This document shows, piece by piece, positions 1 to 11,000 of a stretch of 64,000 nucleotides of DNA (its first letter is position 1; each line of letters opens with the position of its first letter). A program made the translations under genes and the position numbers. The notes beneath the pieces were generated by a model that saw nothing but the letters and a program-made list of their open reading frames with translations, had not been told where the DNA came from and did no database searches. Origin of the DNA: Beroe forskalii (lineage: Eukaryota > Ctenophora > Nuda > Beroida > Beroidae); assembly GCA_011033025.1 (NCBI GenBank), contig WFMF01000131.1, forward strand, positions 248,001-312,000. Direction: 5' to 3'.

Positions 1-430
1 AACAGTGCAACATAGTGTCTCTTGATTGTCATAGCAACATAATGTCACCTGATTTGCAAAGCAACATAGTGTCACCTGATTATCATAGCAAAATAGTTTC
101 ACTTGGTTGTAAGCTTGTAAGACTAAGAGCAACATATCGTCACCTATGTTGCTTAACCTGATTTGCAAAGCAACATAGTGTCACCTGATCGGCATAGCAA
201 CTTAACAGCAACCAACATAACAGTGCAACATAGTGTCTCTTGATTGTCATAGCAACATAACAGCAACATAGTGTCACTGGATTATCACAGCAACATAATT
301 TCACCTGATTTGCAAAGCAACATAGTGTCACCTGATTTGCAAAGCAACATAGTGTCACCTGATTGTCATAGCAACATAACAGCTACATAGTGTCACCTGA
401 TTAACATAGCAAAATACCTTATTACAGGAA
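1..430. repeat. 27-bp minisatellite
   Basis: Tandem, imperfect copies of a 27-bp unit built around ACATAGTGTCACCTGATTTG fill the first 430 bases and run off the left edge. Some copies carry GATTGTCATAG or GATTATCATAG in place of GATTTGCAAAG. A cysteine-rich reading frame on the minus strand (140-358) is only a by-product of the unit length being a multiple of three. Decayed copies recur at 1100-1290, on the far side of ordinary AT-rich DNA. Confidence 0.9.
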
Positions 431-1761
431 ATTAAGTTTACATATAATTAAGCCCTAAGGTCTCGAAAAGGGCTTAATTTCATGGACCTTAATGACATGT
501 AATCTTAATTTCATGAGGACTAATTTTTCAAGCAAATTTGAGCATAAATAAGTTCGAAAACATTGATTTTTGTTAAATTATTCATTATTCAGTATTGATT
601 AAGCTTTGAATTGATGCCGGATGGAAAGCCACTGGTATTGCCAAACTATCAATAATGCAAGAGACTCATCTTGGAGCTCAATCATACCTTAACACCTGAA
701 TTTACATAGCATGCAATGTTTCCAAGGCCGTTTTGATAATCAGCCATAGGTGTTTAGTGGAAAAATATTCGATCATTAATTTGATGTACCTGATAAGATT
801 CTCATACTGTGATAATTTATTCTATAGGTTATTTTGTCATACTAATTATCGTCTCTGAAAATTCCCCAACTGTGTGAAGTGGTAATTGGAGTAATTTAAA
901 CTATCAAAGTGTCAAATGAAAATTAATGGCATATAAAGTCTTAATTATTTGCATATTGAAATTTATATCTCATGAAATCTGCATGTATTTAAGAATTTAA
1001 ATTAAGCCCTAGGGCCTCAAAAAAGAGCTTGTGCTGACATGTAGGCTCATTTTTCTGAAGGCGATATTTCCTGTAATAAGTTAAGAAAGTTTGCTGGATA
1101 GTGCCCTGGTTGACATAGCAACTTCGTGTCACCTGATTATAAAACTAACACCACCTGATTGGTATAGCATTAGCAACATAGAGTCACTTGATTGTAACAT
1201 CATATAGTGTCACCTGACTGTTATAATAATTTAGAGTCACCGTAATGGCATATTAACATATTGAGATTGCCACCTGATATTTATTATAGTGCCGCAGTCT
1301 TCTGTGATTAACAAAGTTTGCTGGAGGGGGTGAAGTGTAAGTGAATAACCAGCCAACATTATGACATGAAGTGAATAACCAGCCAATATTATGACATGAA
1401 GTACCAAGTCATCAGGGCAGACATTTATCAGTTCTTTAAACGTTCATAATATGCCAATTGACAGTACTTCATCAGCATATTTTCGTAATTACCTTGACAT
1501 GTCCATATTCACATTACTGGTTCATACACAGGCACTTTACTTGATATTTACACACTGTATTTACAAGGCATTATATTTCCTGCAGTTGCTATAGCTTAAA
1601 TTGCAATTTGGAGATCCTAGCTTGCGTTCATTAGAGTAGATTTCTCCTGGCATGTTCGATAAGATTTGAATGATACAGTAAATAGAAAATCACAGAATAC
1701 TTTCCACTCCTCGACCAATCAGGAGGGAGCTTGCCGCTAATTCCCTGGAGGAGAAAGGAAT
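431..1761. other. AT-rich intergenic DNA without a recognisable gene
   Basis: I see no coding exon or RNA gene here. Two related stretches around 430-500 and 1000-1060 share AATTAAGCCCTA and the word CTTAATTT, so this is probably an old repeat. Decayed copies of the 27-bp minisatellite lie at 1100-1290, and a 27-bp direct repeat (AAGTGAATAACCAGCCAA) is present twice near 1340-1400. Confidence 0.6.
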
Positions 1762-2692
1762 ATGGCTGCGGGCAGTGTAGCGGCCGGTGGCTTGTATATG
1801 CACTCAGAGATCACTGAGCTCAAGACTCGTAAACTACAGCAGCTTGGAGTTCAGTTGCAGGGAGACCCTTCACCCGCTAGACAGGGACCCAAGGTCAACG
1901 AATCGAGAATGCCAACACCCGCTATGTGAGTTTCAATTTGTCATTGTAATTTGTCATAGTTTCGCAGATTCATCGTAAGGTTTGATAAGGATTTTATACT
2001 TATAGAACTGAGTGGATTTGGTTTTTTTGTGCCGTTATTGCTGTGACCCTTTTTAATATTCCTTTTAATCATGATTTTAAACACTCTGCAACAACATCAA
2101 TGATCAAATTGATGGAATTGGATTGTTTCTATCTAGGTACATAATTTCACTTTAATTTTTGTCGACGTTTCATCCAAAATAGAAACATCTTAAACTCTTT
2201 CGACAAAAAACAAATTCATGCTGCCTGTGCATTTTGAGATTTTCTTCAAACATTTTGACTTATATCGGAAAACTCATTTCTATTTCTGACTCCGCACGGT
2301 TCCGTTTATCTAATTCTGAGCTTACGCATCTGTCAGGGAAATCATGCACAGTCGCATCATTATCACATTATTCCAACACTACTTTCACCTCACAGCACGG
2401 TCTTGTTTGCAATCACTCCTCCGTTCTTGTGTTTGCTTGTGCATTAAGAATCCAATTTCCACCATATTTCGTCGATTATCGAAATCACATGATGCAAAAG
2501 TCAGAGAAAGTCTATGGTATTGAGCACTACTACCGAGTGGCTTATCCAAATGAAGCTTCGGTCTTGGAAAACAGGGAGAAAATTGAAATATTGGATCTGA
2601 GTGACAACCCCCAGTATAACCCAGCCAGTCAGCCAGACATCAGACGAAGAAGTATTGAACTGAGGTTTGAGGAGGCCACCTTTCAAGGATAA
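1762..2692 (+). CDS. Small two-exon gene of unknown function
   Basis: Exon 1 (1762-1925) begins at an ATG and ends at a consensus donor, CGCTAT|GTGAGT, with two bases left over. Exon 2 (2449-2692) follows a pyrimidine-rich tract ending TTAAG and starts in the matching phase, running to a TAA. The joined product is 135 aa, without a signal peptide or membrane segment. It contains the stretches SEITELKTRKLQQLGVQLQG, IIQFPPYFVDYRN and YGIEHYYRVAYPNEASVLE and is rich in Tyr, Arg and Glu. I do not recognise the family. Small Tyr/Pro-rich cytosolic proteins of this size are common among ciliary microtubule inner proteins, but that is only a suggestion. Support is the agreement of phase and splice signals; a different end, or linkage to the candidate exon at 2919-2998, is possible. 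Confidence 0.5.
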
Positions 2693-2918
2693 TATGAGAT
2701 AACATGGTTACCACTATCAGACACTTGCTCACTAAGATGAGTGATGCTGCCCTAAAGCTGTGGTTCTGTTCGGGAACTACTAAATAAATCTTCTTGCTCT
2801 CGCAGAAATAGGCGGTTCATCATCTTTACCTGACTAGACATTGCACTATGCGATATTATCTGCAATGCACATTTCTGCAATATTTTAAAAAGCTAAAATA
2901 CACTCTCTCATTTTCAGG

Positions 2919-4215
2919 AAAAAAGTAAAGAAGCTTCGTGGCCACAATGGAGATCACTCAAACTGTGCAACACCAGATAGCATGGGACCTTATCAGAGGT
3001 AACAATATCATTCAAATTGTGCAACACCAGCTAGCATGGGACCTCGTCAGAGGTAACAAAATCACTCAAACTGTGCAACACCAGATAGCATGGGACCTTA
3101 TCAGAGGTAACAATATCACTCAAACTGTGCAACACCAGATAGCATGGGACCTTATCAGAGGTAACATTGTAACATCACTCAAACTGTGCAACACCAGATA
3201 GCATGGGACCTTATCAGAGGTAACAATATATCACTCAAAATGTGCAAAACCAGATAGCATGAAACCTTATCAGAGGTAACAATATATCACTCAAAATGTG
3301 CAAAACCAGATAGCATGAAACCTTATCATAGGTAACAATATCACTCAAACTGTGCAACACCAGATAGCTTGGGGTCCCTTATCAGAGGTATCAATATCAC
3401 TCAAACTGTGCAACACCAGATAGCATGGGACCTTATCAGAGGTAACAATATATCACTCAAAATGTGCAAAACCAGATAGCATGAAACCTTATCAGAGGTA
3501 ACAATATCACTCAAACTGTGCAACACCAGATAGCATGGGACCTTATCATAGGTAACAATATCACTCAAACTGTGCAACACCAGCTAGCAACACCAGAGGT
3601 AACAAAATCACTCAAACTGTGCAACACCAGATAGCATGGGACCTTATCAGAGGTAACAATATCACTCAAACTGTGCAACACCAGATAGCATGGGACCTTA
3701 TCAGAGGTAACAACATCACTCAAACTGTGCAACACCAGATAGCATGGGACCTTATCAGAGGTAACAATATATCACTCAAAATGTGCAAAACCAGATAGCA
3801 TGAAACCTTATCATAGGTAACAATATCAGATAGCTTGGGACCTTATCAGAGGTATCAAACTGTGCAACACCAGATAGCATGGGACCTTATCAGAGGTAAC
3901 AACATCACTCAAACTTTGCAACACCAGATAGCATGGGACCTTATCAGAGGTAACAATATATCACTCAAAATGTGCAAAACCAGATGAAACCTATCAGAGG
4001 TAACAATATCACTCAAACTGTGCAACACCAGATAGCATGGGACCTTATCAGAGGTATCAATATCACTCAAACTGTGCAACACCAGATAGCATGGGACTTT
4101 ATCATAGGTAACCTTACCACTCAAACTGTGCAAAACCAGATAGCATGGGACCTTATCATAGGTAACAATATCACTCAAACTTTGCAACACCAGATAGCAT
4201 GGGACCGTTTTAGAG
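2919..4215 (+). repeat. 54-bp minisatellite that carries a splice donor, next to a candidate exon
   Basis: About 23 copies of a 54-bp unit (CAAACTGTGCAACACCAGAT, then AGCATGGGACCTTATCAGAG, then GTAACAATATCACT). Some copies are shortened or point-mutated. Each intact unit contains CAGAG|GTAACA, a good splice donor. The left end looks like an exon edge: a pyrimidine tract and ATTTTCAG at 2911-2918 precede 80 bases that end in the first unit's donor at 2998. Because 54 is divisible by three, long frames run through the array on both strands (2938-3201 and 3972-4241 plus, 3909-4190 minus). I regard these as accidental. Which gene the candidate exon would belong to is unclear. Confidence 0.85.
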
Positions 4216-4701
4216 GTATCATTTCTCTATCAATGTTATGATGGTCATGGATATTATCTACTCACAGTTTAACTGATAAAATATGATCTTTAATCTAATT
4301 CGCTAATGACAATACCATTTAAATTGTTAATGTTAACACACCACACAAGCCACAAAACATACACTCTAACTCCTACACTGCGGTACTTGAGCTTGTTGTT
4401 AGTGTGACGTATAAGAACTGCCTCACAATAGCTTATCTCCCGAGTACACCATACATTGGCTCTTCTTGCAGGTACTGGTCATTAAATGCTAGTTTACCGT
4501 GATAGCCTTTACTATTTGTACATTCTTTTCTCCTGCCGTTTCCAGAGCATAAGATCTCACTTATTCTTACACAAGGGTCAACTCTTACCAAATATTTTAC
4601 ATTATCAAGTGAGCATTGGGTACCTTAATAGAAGTTTCTTCGCTCTGTAACCGTAATAAAGCACGCCCTACTTTAAGACATTTCCTTGTGTTTGTGTTGG
4701 T

Positions 4702-7263
4702 ATGCTGCGTGACACATGTTTGTCGGAGGGTCTGGACGTCCTGCTGGATGCTTTGTTTGGGAAGCCCACCTACACCGGTTCATTTCACTTGGAGAACATG
4801 TCCCAAGCAAGGAAACTTCTTAGCAGGTTCTATATACACAGCCTTGGAATTGTACTATAGAGAAGTTGTAGCTCTACCCTCTCTCTTATATTATGCCTGG
4901 TCTATAATCTTGCTTATAAAATACAGACAATCCAGCGACTGAGTGGTCGTTAAATACATCATTGCCTTGAAATACATCTATACTGCATAACATGTAGCCC
5001 TGAACAGCATGCATAATGCATCGGCTATTAACCCTGAAATTCATTAATTACGAATCTTAATCTTTACTATATTTACACACATCTGTCACAACAGATTGGT
5101 ATGTACGGAACCCAAGGGTTGAAGCGTATTATCTTTCCCTAGGAAGCTCATATTCGAGACGGCAGCAGACTATGTGATTAAGGAGGAAGACGATGACGAT
5201 GTCTCCAAGGAGTACGACCACAACGGAGACTGCCTACTGGACGACGGGAAGAAGAGTGTTTCACTGTCAGAGGACCCCTCTGATGCGGAGGTAATCTGAA
5301 GTCAGCAATTATAGTAAGTTAGTGTAGCGCTGTATAGGTTCACGACACAACTCCGGAGTCTGCCAAATGCGGTGATTAACATTATATCCATCAGGTAATC
5401 AACGTGAGTGGCACTCTCTTCATGGTGGATTTCTCCCTCTTCCAAGCCTACCCAGACACACTACTCGGCTCAGACCGGATAAAGAAGTATTACTCGGAGG
5501 CACGCAACGAGTATTTCCTGGAAAGACAGAAGCACGTGTTCGGCTCTGTCATGAGGTTTTACACCAACGAGGAGGAACTGGTCTGTCCGCCCTGCATTCC
5601 AAAGAATGTCTTCGAGGTTAGATTCTACTGGGATGAGAACTCCATGTTCTAAGCCTTGGTGAGATGTTCAGGTCGTCAGGAGTTGTAGGCGGCAGGAAAC
5701 AGCTGATCCAGTGCTAAACTCCGCCTTAAATTCAAGGGAATAAAATATTTACTTGTGTTTGAGTTATGAACACCTGATGAATCCAACATAATGATACTGA
5801 GCAATGCATATTTCAGAGTGAGTTGGAGTTCTACGGGCTGCTGCCCTACTACAACAGGGCCAGTGCCTCCTCAGCCACAGACCTGAGGCAGTACAAAGCC
5901 AAGAGCCGGAGGGAGGAGATCCTGCTCCACATAGAGTTCCCGGGCTACTCGAAGTGTGCCACGGCCTACGCTGTCTTCGACCTGATCATGATCATCACCA
6001 GCACGGTCATTCTGGTGCTGGAGTCAGTACCACAGCTCCAGGAGAACAGCCACTTCCTCAAGGTATAGAAGTGTCGAACACTAACACTGTCACTCTTACT
6101 CTCAAAACTGATTTTTAAAAGTTTCCTCGTATCATCTTAAACGTTTTCAACTTTCTCCCTAAGTTGACAAAACCAGGTACCTTATTTTAGCCATTTTGAA
6201 GTGAGGGTTGGTGTGGCGTTGGTTGGAAGCACTAATGCTTTAGTATAACTTGAATGCATTTAACAATCATATCACAATCTCTTTTCAGATTTGCATGGTG
6301 GTTGAGGTGACAGTCAATGTGTACTTTACTCTACAAACTCTGCTACTCATATCAGTCTACCCATCTATAAAGCTCTACTTTTCAAGCCTGACAAACTGGA
6401 TAGACGTCATATCAATACTTCCATTCTACCTGAAGATTGTGGCAAAGGAGTACCTTAACCAGGTTTAAGACTTTATTTCTGGGTTCTCGTGCCTTACCTA
6501 CTTTCACCTTTTCACGCGTAGAACTTGCAAAACTAGAAATTAAGGTGTATGTCACTATCTGTCTAACATGACTTCCAAGAAAATAACCATTGAATTAGAA
6601 ATTTTTCGCTGACCACTGAGTTAACAAAGCTCCTCCTCTCTCAGGTAGGTGGTTTCCGAGTGCTCCGTCTGATCCGTCTCCTCCGGATCCTGAAACTCTT
6701 CCGTCACTCGCCGGGCTCTCAGACCATGATCCAGTTCCTGATTACCAGCATCCCCGAGATCATCCTGCTCCTCCTCATGTGGAGCATTGGGGTCCTCATG
6801 TTCGGGCCTCTGCTGTACTTCGTGGAGCAGGATGGCAAGGAGTTCAGCAGTGCTTTCTCAGGTGAGTTCAGCAGTGCTTTCTCAGGTGAGTTCAGCAGTG
6901 CTTTGTCAGGTGAGCACGGAGATAGAAAGGTGATTAATCTTGTTGTATGTAATCATAGCGGTCTGATTTGGGTTTCAAAATAGAGTAGGTTGAAAAAATA
7001 CGCATTGCCTTATAAGTGTATCTGCAGGTCTATTGACTGTACATTGGTGCTTTTGCGATAGATATCATGCTACATTTTCAGGGATGTGGTTCTGCGTGGT
7101 TACCATAGGAACAGTTGGCTACGGAGACACAGTGCCTAAGACAGAGTTTGGGAAGATCCTGGCAGCGTGTTACGCCATCATAAACCTGACCGTCATGACC
7201 ATCCCCATCTCAATCATCATCACCAAGTTCAACAAGAGCATGAAGAAGAGTGGATCGAGCTGA
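4702..7263 (+). CDS. Voltage-gated potassium channel (Kv family)
   Basis: Seven exons join in phase: 4702-4826, 5143-5290, 5395-5616, 5817-6062, 6289-6462, 6645-6861 and 7082-7263, giving 437 aa. Order: a short acidic N-terminus (KEEDDDDVSKEYD); a T1/BTB tetramerisation domain (INVSGTLFMVDFS, YPDTLLG, EYFLERQKHVF, MRFY); S1 (VFDLIMIITSTVILVLESVP); S2-S3; the S4 sensor RVLRLIRLLRILKLFR with a basic residue at every third position; S5; the pore TIGTVGYGD, which is the K+ filter; and S6 ending TIPISIIITKF, where PIS stands in for the PVP bend of Shaker-type channels. It should form a tetrameric delayed-rectifier or A-type channel in the plasma membrane. The subfamily is not clear. The first exon is the least certain; the start is the first ATG after an in-frame stop at 4657. 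The donor of exon 6 is triplicated, as listed separately. Confidence 0.9.
6840..6911 (+). repeat. 24-bp triplication of a Kv splice donor
   Basis: Three head-to-tail 24-bp units (GAGTTCAGCAGTG then CTTTCTCAGGT, with one T-to-G change in the third) span the end of Kv exon 6. Each ends in TCAG|GTGAG, so the donor exists three times, at 6861, 6885 and 6909. All three leave the same phase, and the later donors would add 8 or 16 residues (EFSSAFSG units) between S5 and the pore helix. The first donor gives the normal spacing to the filter. Confidence 0.9.
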
Positions 7264-8003
7264 GTTCAGTGACTCTTCTGATGAACTCTAGACTATGTAG
7301 CGCATAGACTATCTTCATGAATTCTACTCATTCTAATCAGCTGGAGTTCGCCCTTATGTACTTTATGTTGAAAAAAACCGGATTTTTATAGCTCCAAAAT
7401 TTCCTCATGCTGTCGAGTTTTCTTTTTTGATGTAAGTTATTGATAATTTGAAATATTATTAACTTTTGAAATTCAAACAGCGTTTAAAATACAGAAATCT
7501 ATTTTCAAGTAGTTATTTACATAATAGAAATTACCACTAAATAAAAATTATATATACATTACTGATTTGTGATTAATAATTAAATCATATTTATGAAAAG
7601 GTTTAAAAATCTTAACACCTTTTTTTTAATAATCTCTAAGCCAAATGTGCACGTATGGCCTTATTCAGTTTCCAATATTTCTGCAAGAAAGCACCAGGGG
7701 AAATCAATTACGCCGCTTCCATGAAACTATTAGCGATCAATGCTGATATAAAATTAACAGTAGGTAGCAATAAATCTGTACCGTGTACAATTGCGCTACT
7801 AATCATATTAGTTGGTATTTACATAATATTTAAGCCGGCCCTAAGTTACTCTAAAGTAGGTTAAGTTATCCTTTGGAAATGCCTTATTACAGTTTATCCA
7901 GACTGTAATTCTCTTTTCTGAAATCCGATCAGTCCCCTACTCCCCATCTAACCTGGTGTCAGAATCATGGCATCTCCCTACTATAATCCTGAACAAATTC
8001 AGA
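7264..8003. other. Intergenic DNA between convergent genes
   Basis: This is the gap between the Kv stop codon and the LRRC27 stop codon, which face each other. The sequence is very AT-rich. Open frames at 7655-7864 and 7956-8171 have no splice context or recognisable content. I see no gene. Confidence 0.6.
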
Positions 8004-11000
8004 TCACTCGAGTACCTCTCCAGTGAACGCTTTGAATCTGTACTCCTGACTCATCTGACGCATCTCATTGTGCAGCAACTCGGACTGAAAAAGAAGTATA
8101 AAGATACCACACTCCGTGGAAATACTGTGGTTTTTATTTTCACGATACACGGTCATTTCAAACGATCATAATTTCAAGATTCTGGAAGTCAGCTCATGTA
8201 AATTTTACAATAAACATGTCACCTCCTTCAAGTCAAGAACTGCTTCCCCCGTAGTGACGGGCCTAGACCGGTGGTACTCCTTCAGTCTGCTGGCGTGCTC
8301 CTTTATCCTCCTCCTTAACTCAACTTCCTTGTCTGTCATCGGAACGTTCTTCTGACGCTAAAAACAGATGTTAGTTTGATGATCAACTCACTAGGGAGTA
8401 AGTTTCAGTTTGTATAGCTTAGATCTGATTTACAAACACTTGATCAGTGCTGAATCGAATATTTTAATTAAAAATAGTACACCTTCACGTCAAATCAAAT
8501 GTACTCTTAAAGTTGTCTACGTTTAAGATAATGAGATGATAAACTTACCAGAGGGCGAACATGATCGAGGGAACTATTTTTCTTGTAAACCTGCGACTTT
8601 GCACTTTCAGCACCTGGAAAAGAGTTTTTCAGGAAGAAGTTTAACATTGGTAATGCAGTAAGATAGATCAATAGATTGCAGTGATTCTGTATATTATTCG
8701 GACAGAATAAGTAACACTGAAATTCTGCTGTGTTTTGGCAAACCTTCAGAAGTCTACAGTTGATTTGAACAGATATTTGAATCAAATCATAAAAAAGAAT
8801 GAAGTTTATAATCAAGAGATGAGAAATTGATGCTTATTAATAAGGCAGATATAGTGAAGAAGGATGTAGTTGGCTTTCGTGCTGCGATAAGAGATCTATG
8901 AGAAAGCATGTCTAAAGATGAATATCATACACAATAGATCATGCACTGGAATCTCCGGGGTATTTGCTTAAGAATGCTCCTATTTCAGCTACAACACTGG
9001 AGAACTGTGCTAGTATCAAACTTCGATCAGCCATCATTTCCTTCCTGTTGAGCTCCACCAACTCCAGCTGTTTTCTCTCAATGAGCATCCTCAGTTTCTC
9101 TACCTCAGGGTTCTGAGAACACTCCACTTCGTAGAGCAGCCGCTCTCGCCGGGCTCTCAGCACAGCTATTTGCGTGTTTATGTAGCCCGTGATATCATCG
9201 TACTTGTGTTGGGTGTCAGTGGTCCGAACCAGACGCTCATACGCAACCTCTCGCGGGGGTTTATGGAAATTGCCTGATCCGAACAGGGGTAAAACTAAAA
9301 AGCAGCCTCCGTGCGTCAAGCTAGAAGAATGAATGAGCAAAACACTTCTTAGATACATCATTAGGAACTAGAACTTTGAATGATAAATGAGAAACTCGAA
9401 GCTATCTGTTTTAGGAAAACTTCAAACGTAGACTTGTTGTTTTGGGACTTAAAACTGGTGAAATTACTTAATGATCTACTTAAAACACATTCCCACAAAA
9501 TGACCATTCTTACAAAAATGCTGAAAACAAGTAAAGAAAAGCTTAATGAACATAACTTTCAAAATAATAGCCGTAATTTTGATAAGAAGCATTCGCTTGG
9601 CACTTGGCAGCTAGCGCAGATTTCTGAAAAGTAAGGTTCAGCAAGAAGAGCTGAAGCTGAAATTGAATTTATTAAGTCACTCAAACGCTTACCTTCCATC
9701 CCATGAGCAGATACTGTGCTATTCTGATTGAGAGTTTGCTGTCGCCACATTTTCAATGCTTCTCGGTCACTGAAAGAAATAAATCAAATGGAAAATTTAG
9801 TGAAATCCCTATGCGCGGCTTTTTGTACGCGCGTGCGAACTCCTAAATATCAGACAAATGACATCGCGCCTTCCTACGACGCAAAATTACTAGGGGGTAA
9901 AATTTTGTCCCACTATTGTGTCAAATTAATTGTGCTATAATTTTCAGAAAATTAACCATTGTAGTCGTTAGGAATTGGCGGAGAGCCAATCAGTTTGACA
10001 TTAGCACTAGTGCTATAGAGCTTCCAATACTTATGTGTGTCATGAGTTTGTTCCTTACAAGATAAATAGATCTCGTGATTAACAATCCCTAAATTTGTTC
10101 TGGTTAACATCGAGATAAACATTTCAAGGTCGTAACTTCCAAAAACGTAAATCTGAAGATAAATTCTCGAGTCAACCAGAGCTCTTTTATGTCTTACCGC
10201 ATTCGCTGTATCATCATTTCGGTGCGACTGTTTTCCTCCTTTTTGATGGCTTGCATTCTCTTTTCTTCATAATCTTCCATCGCCTGGGATATCTAACATG
10301 CAAGATTAGTTTTACACTACACATATCCTCCACATTCACACGACTTAATGATGTCATTACTATGGCTAGGAACAGTGAATTGATAACGTCACTCCGTCTA
10401 TTGATGGAGAGGTGCATCTACATGTAGTAAGATACTCTCTATATCTTAAATTACTTCCATTTCTTTGATCTTTTGAGAAGCAGAGCACTGATATTTTTTA
10501 TTGTAATTGTTCTTCTGTCCATGCGATGTATCACATAAACAACTAAAAGAGTTCAGCGAAAGGAAGAAAAACACATTTCTGAGCACCTCAAAAGAGTACC
10601 TAGCAAAGTAGCAATATTTAAATAGAGTAGCTCAGACCTCAGTGAACGTAGTGTGGTGGTAATGTACACCCAGTTCGGCGCCTCAGGGAACCTCTTAACT
10701 AATGAATTTCTTTAAATAGCTGCTTAAAGACACTGTAGACCATCTTCACGGCATGAACATAAGTAACCAATTTAGAAAGTTTGGGTTATTTGAATGTGCT
10801 CAAATCAAAGCAGGGCTCAGTGCTTGAGTGGCTTGCTGTAACCTGTACATAATCACGCGTAACCAGTGTACACACCATTCAATGGGTTGAGTAACATTAT
10901 GCATACCTTCTTTATGTAGTAATCGGAGTGGGGCATCTTAGCTGACGTAGTCTGAGATTTGTACTTCTTCTGCTTTCTTGGTAACCTCGCCTGAGTAATA

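Noticed and set aside
1-430. Possible CRISPR array
   Set aside because: Units are contiguous and carry no unique spacers, and the DNA is animal. It is a minisatellite.
2938-4241. Open frames across the 54-bp repeat as a repetitive protein gene
   Set aside because: Frames exist on both strands because 54 is a multiple of three, and they break at indels. No promoter or conserved domain.
4616-4942. 108-aa frame with Leu/Cys-rich sequence upstream of the Kv gene
   Set aside because: A different frame (from 4702) ends at a donor that matches the phase of the next Kv exon, and its content is more protein-like.
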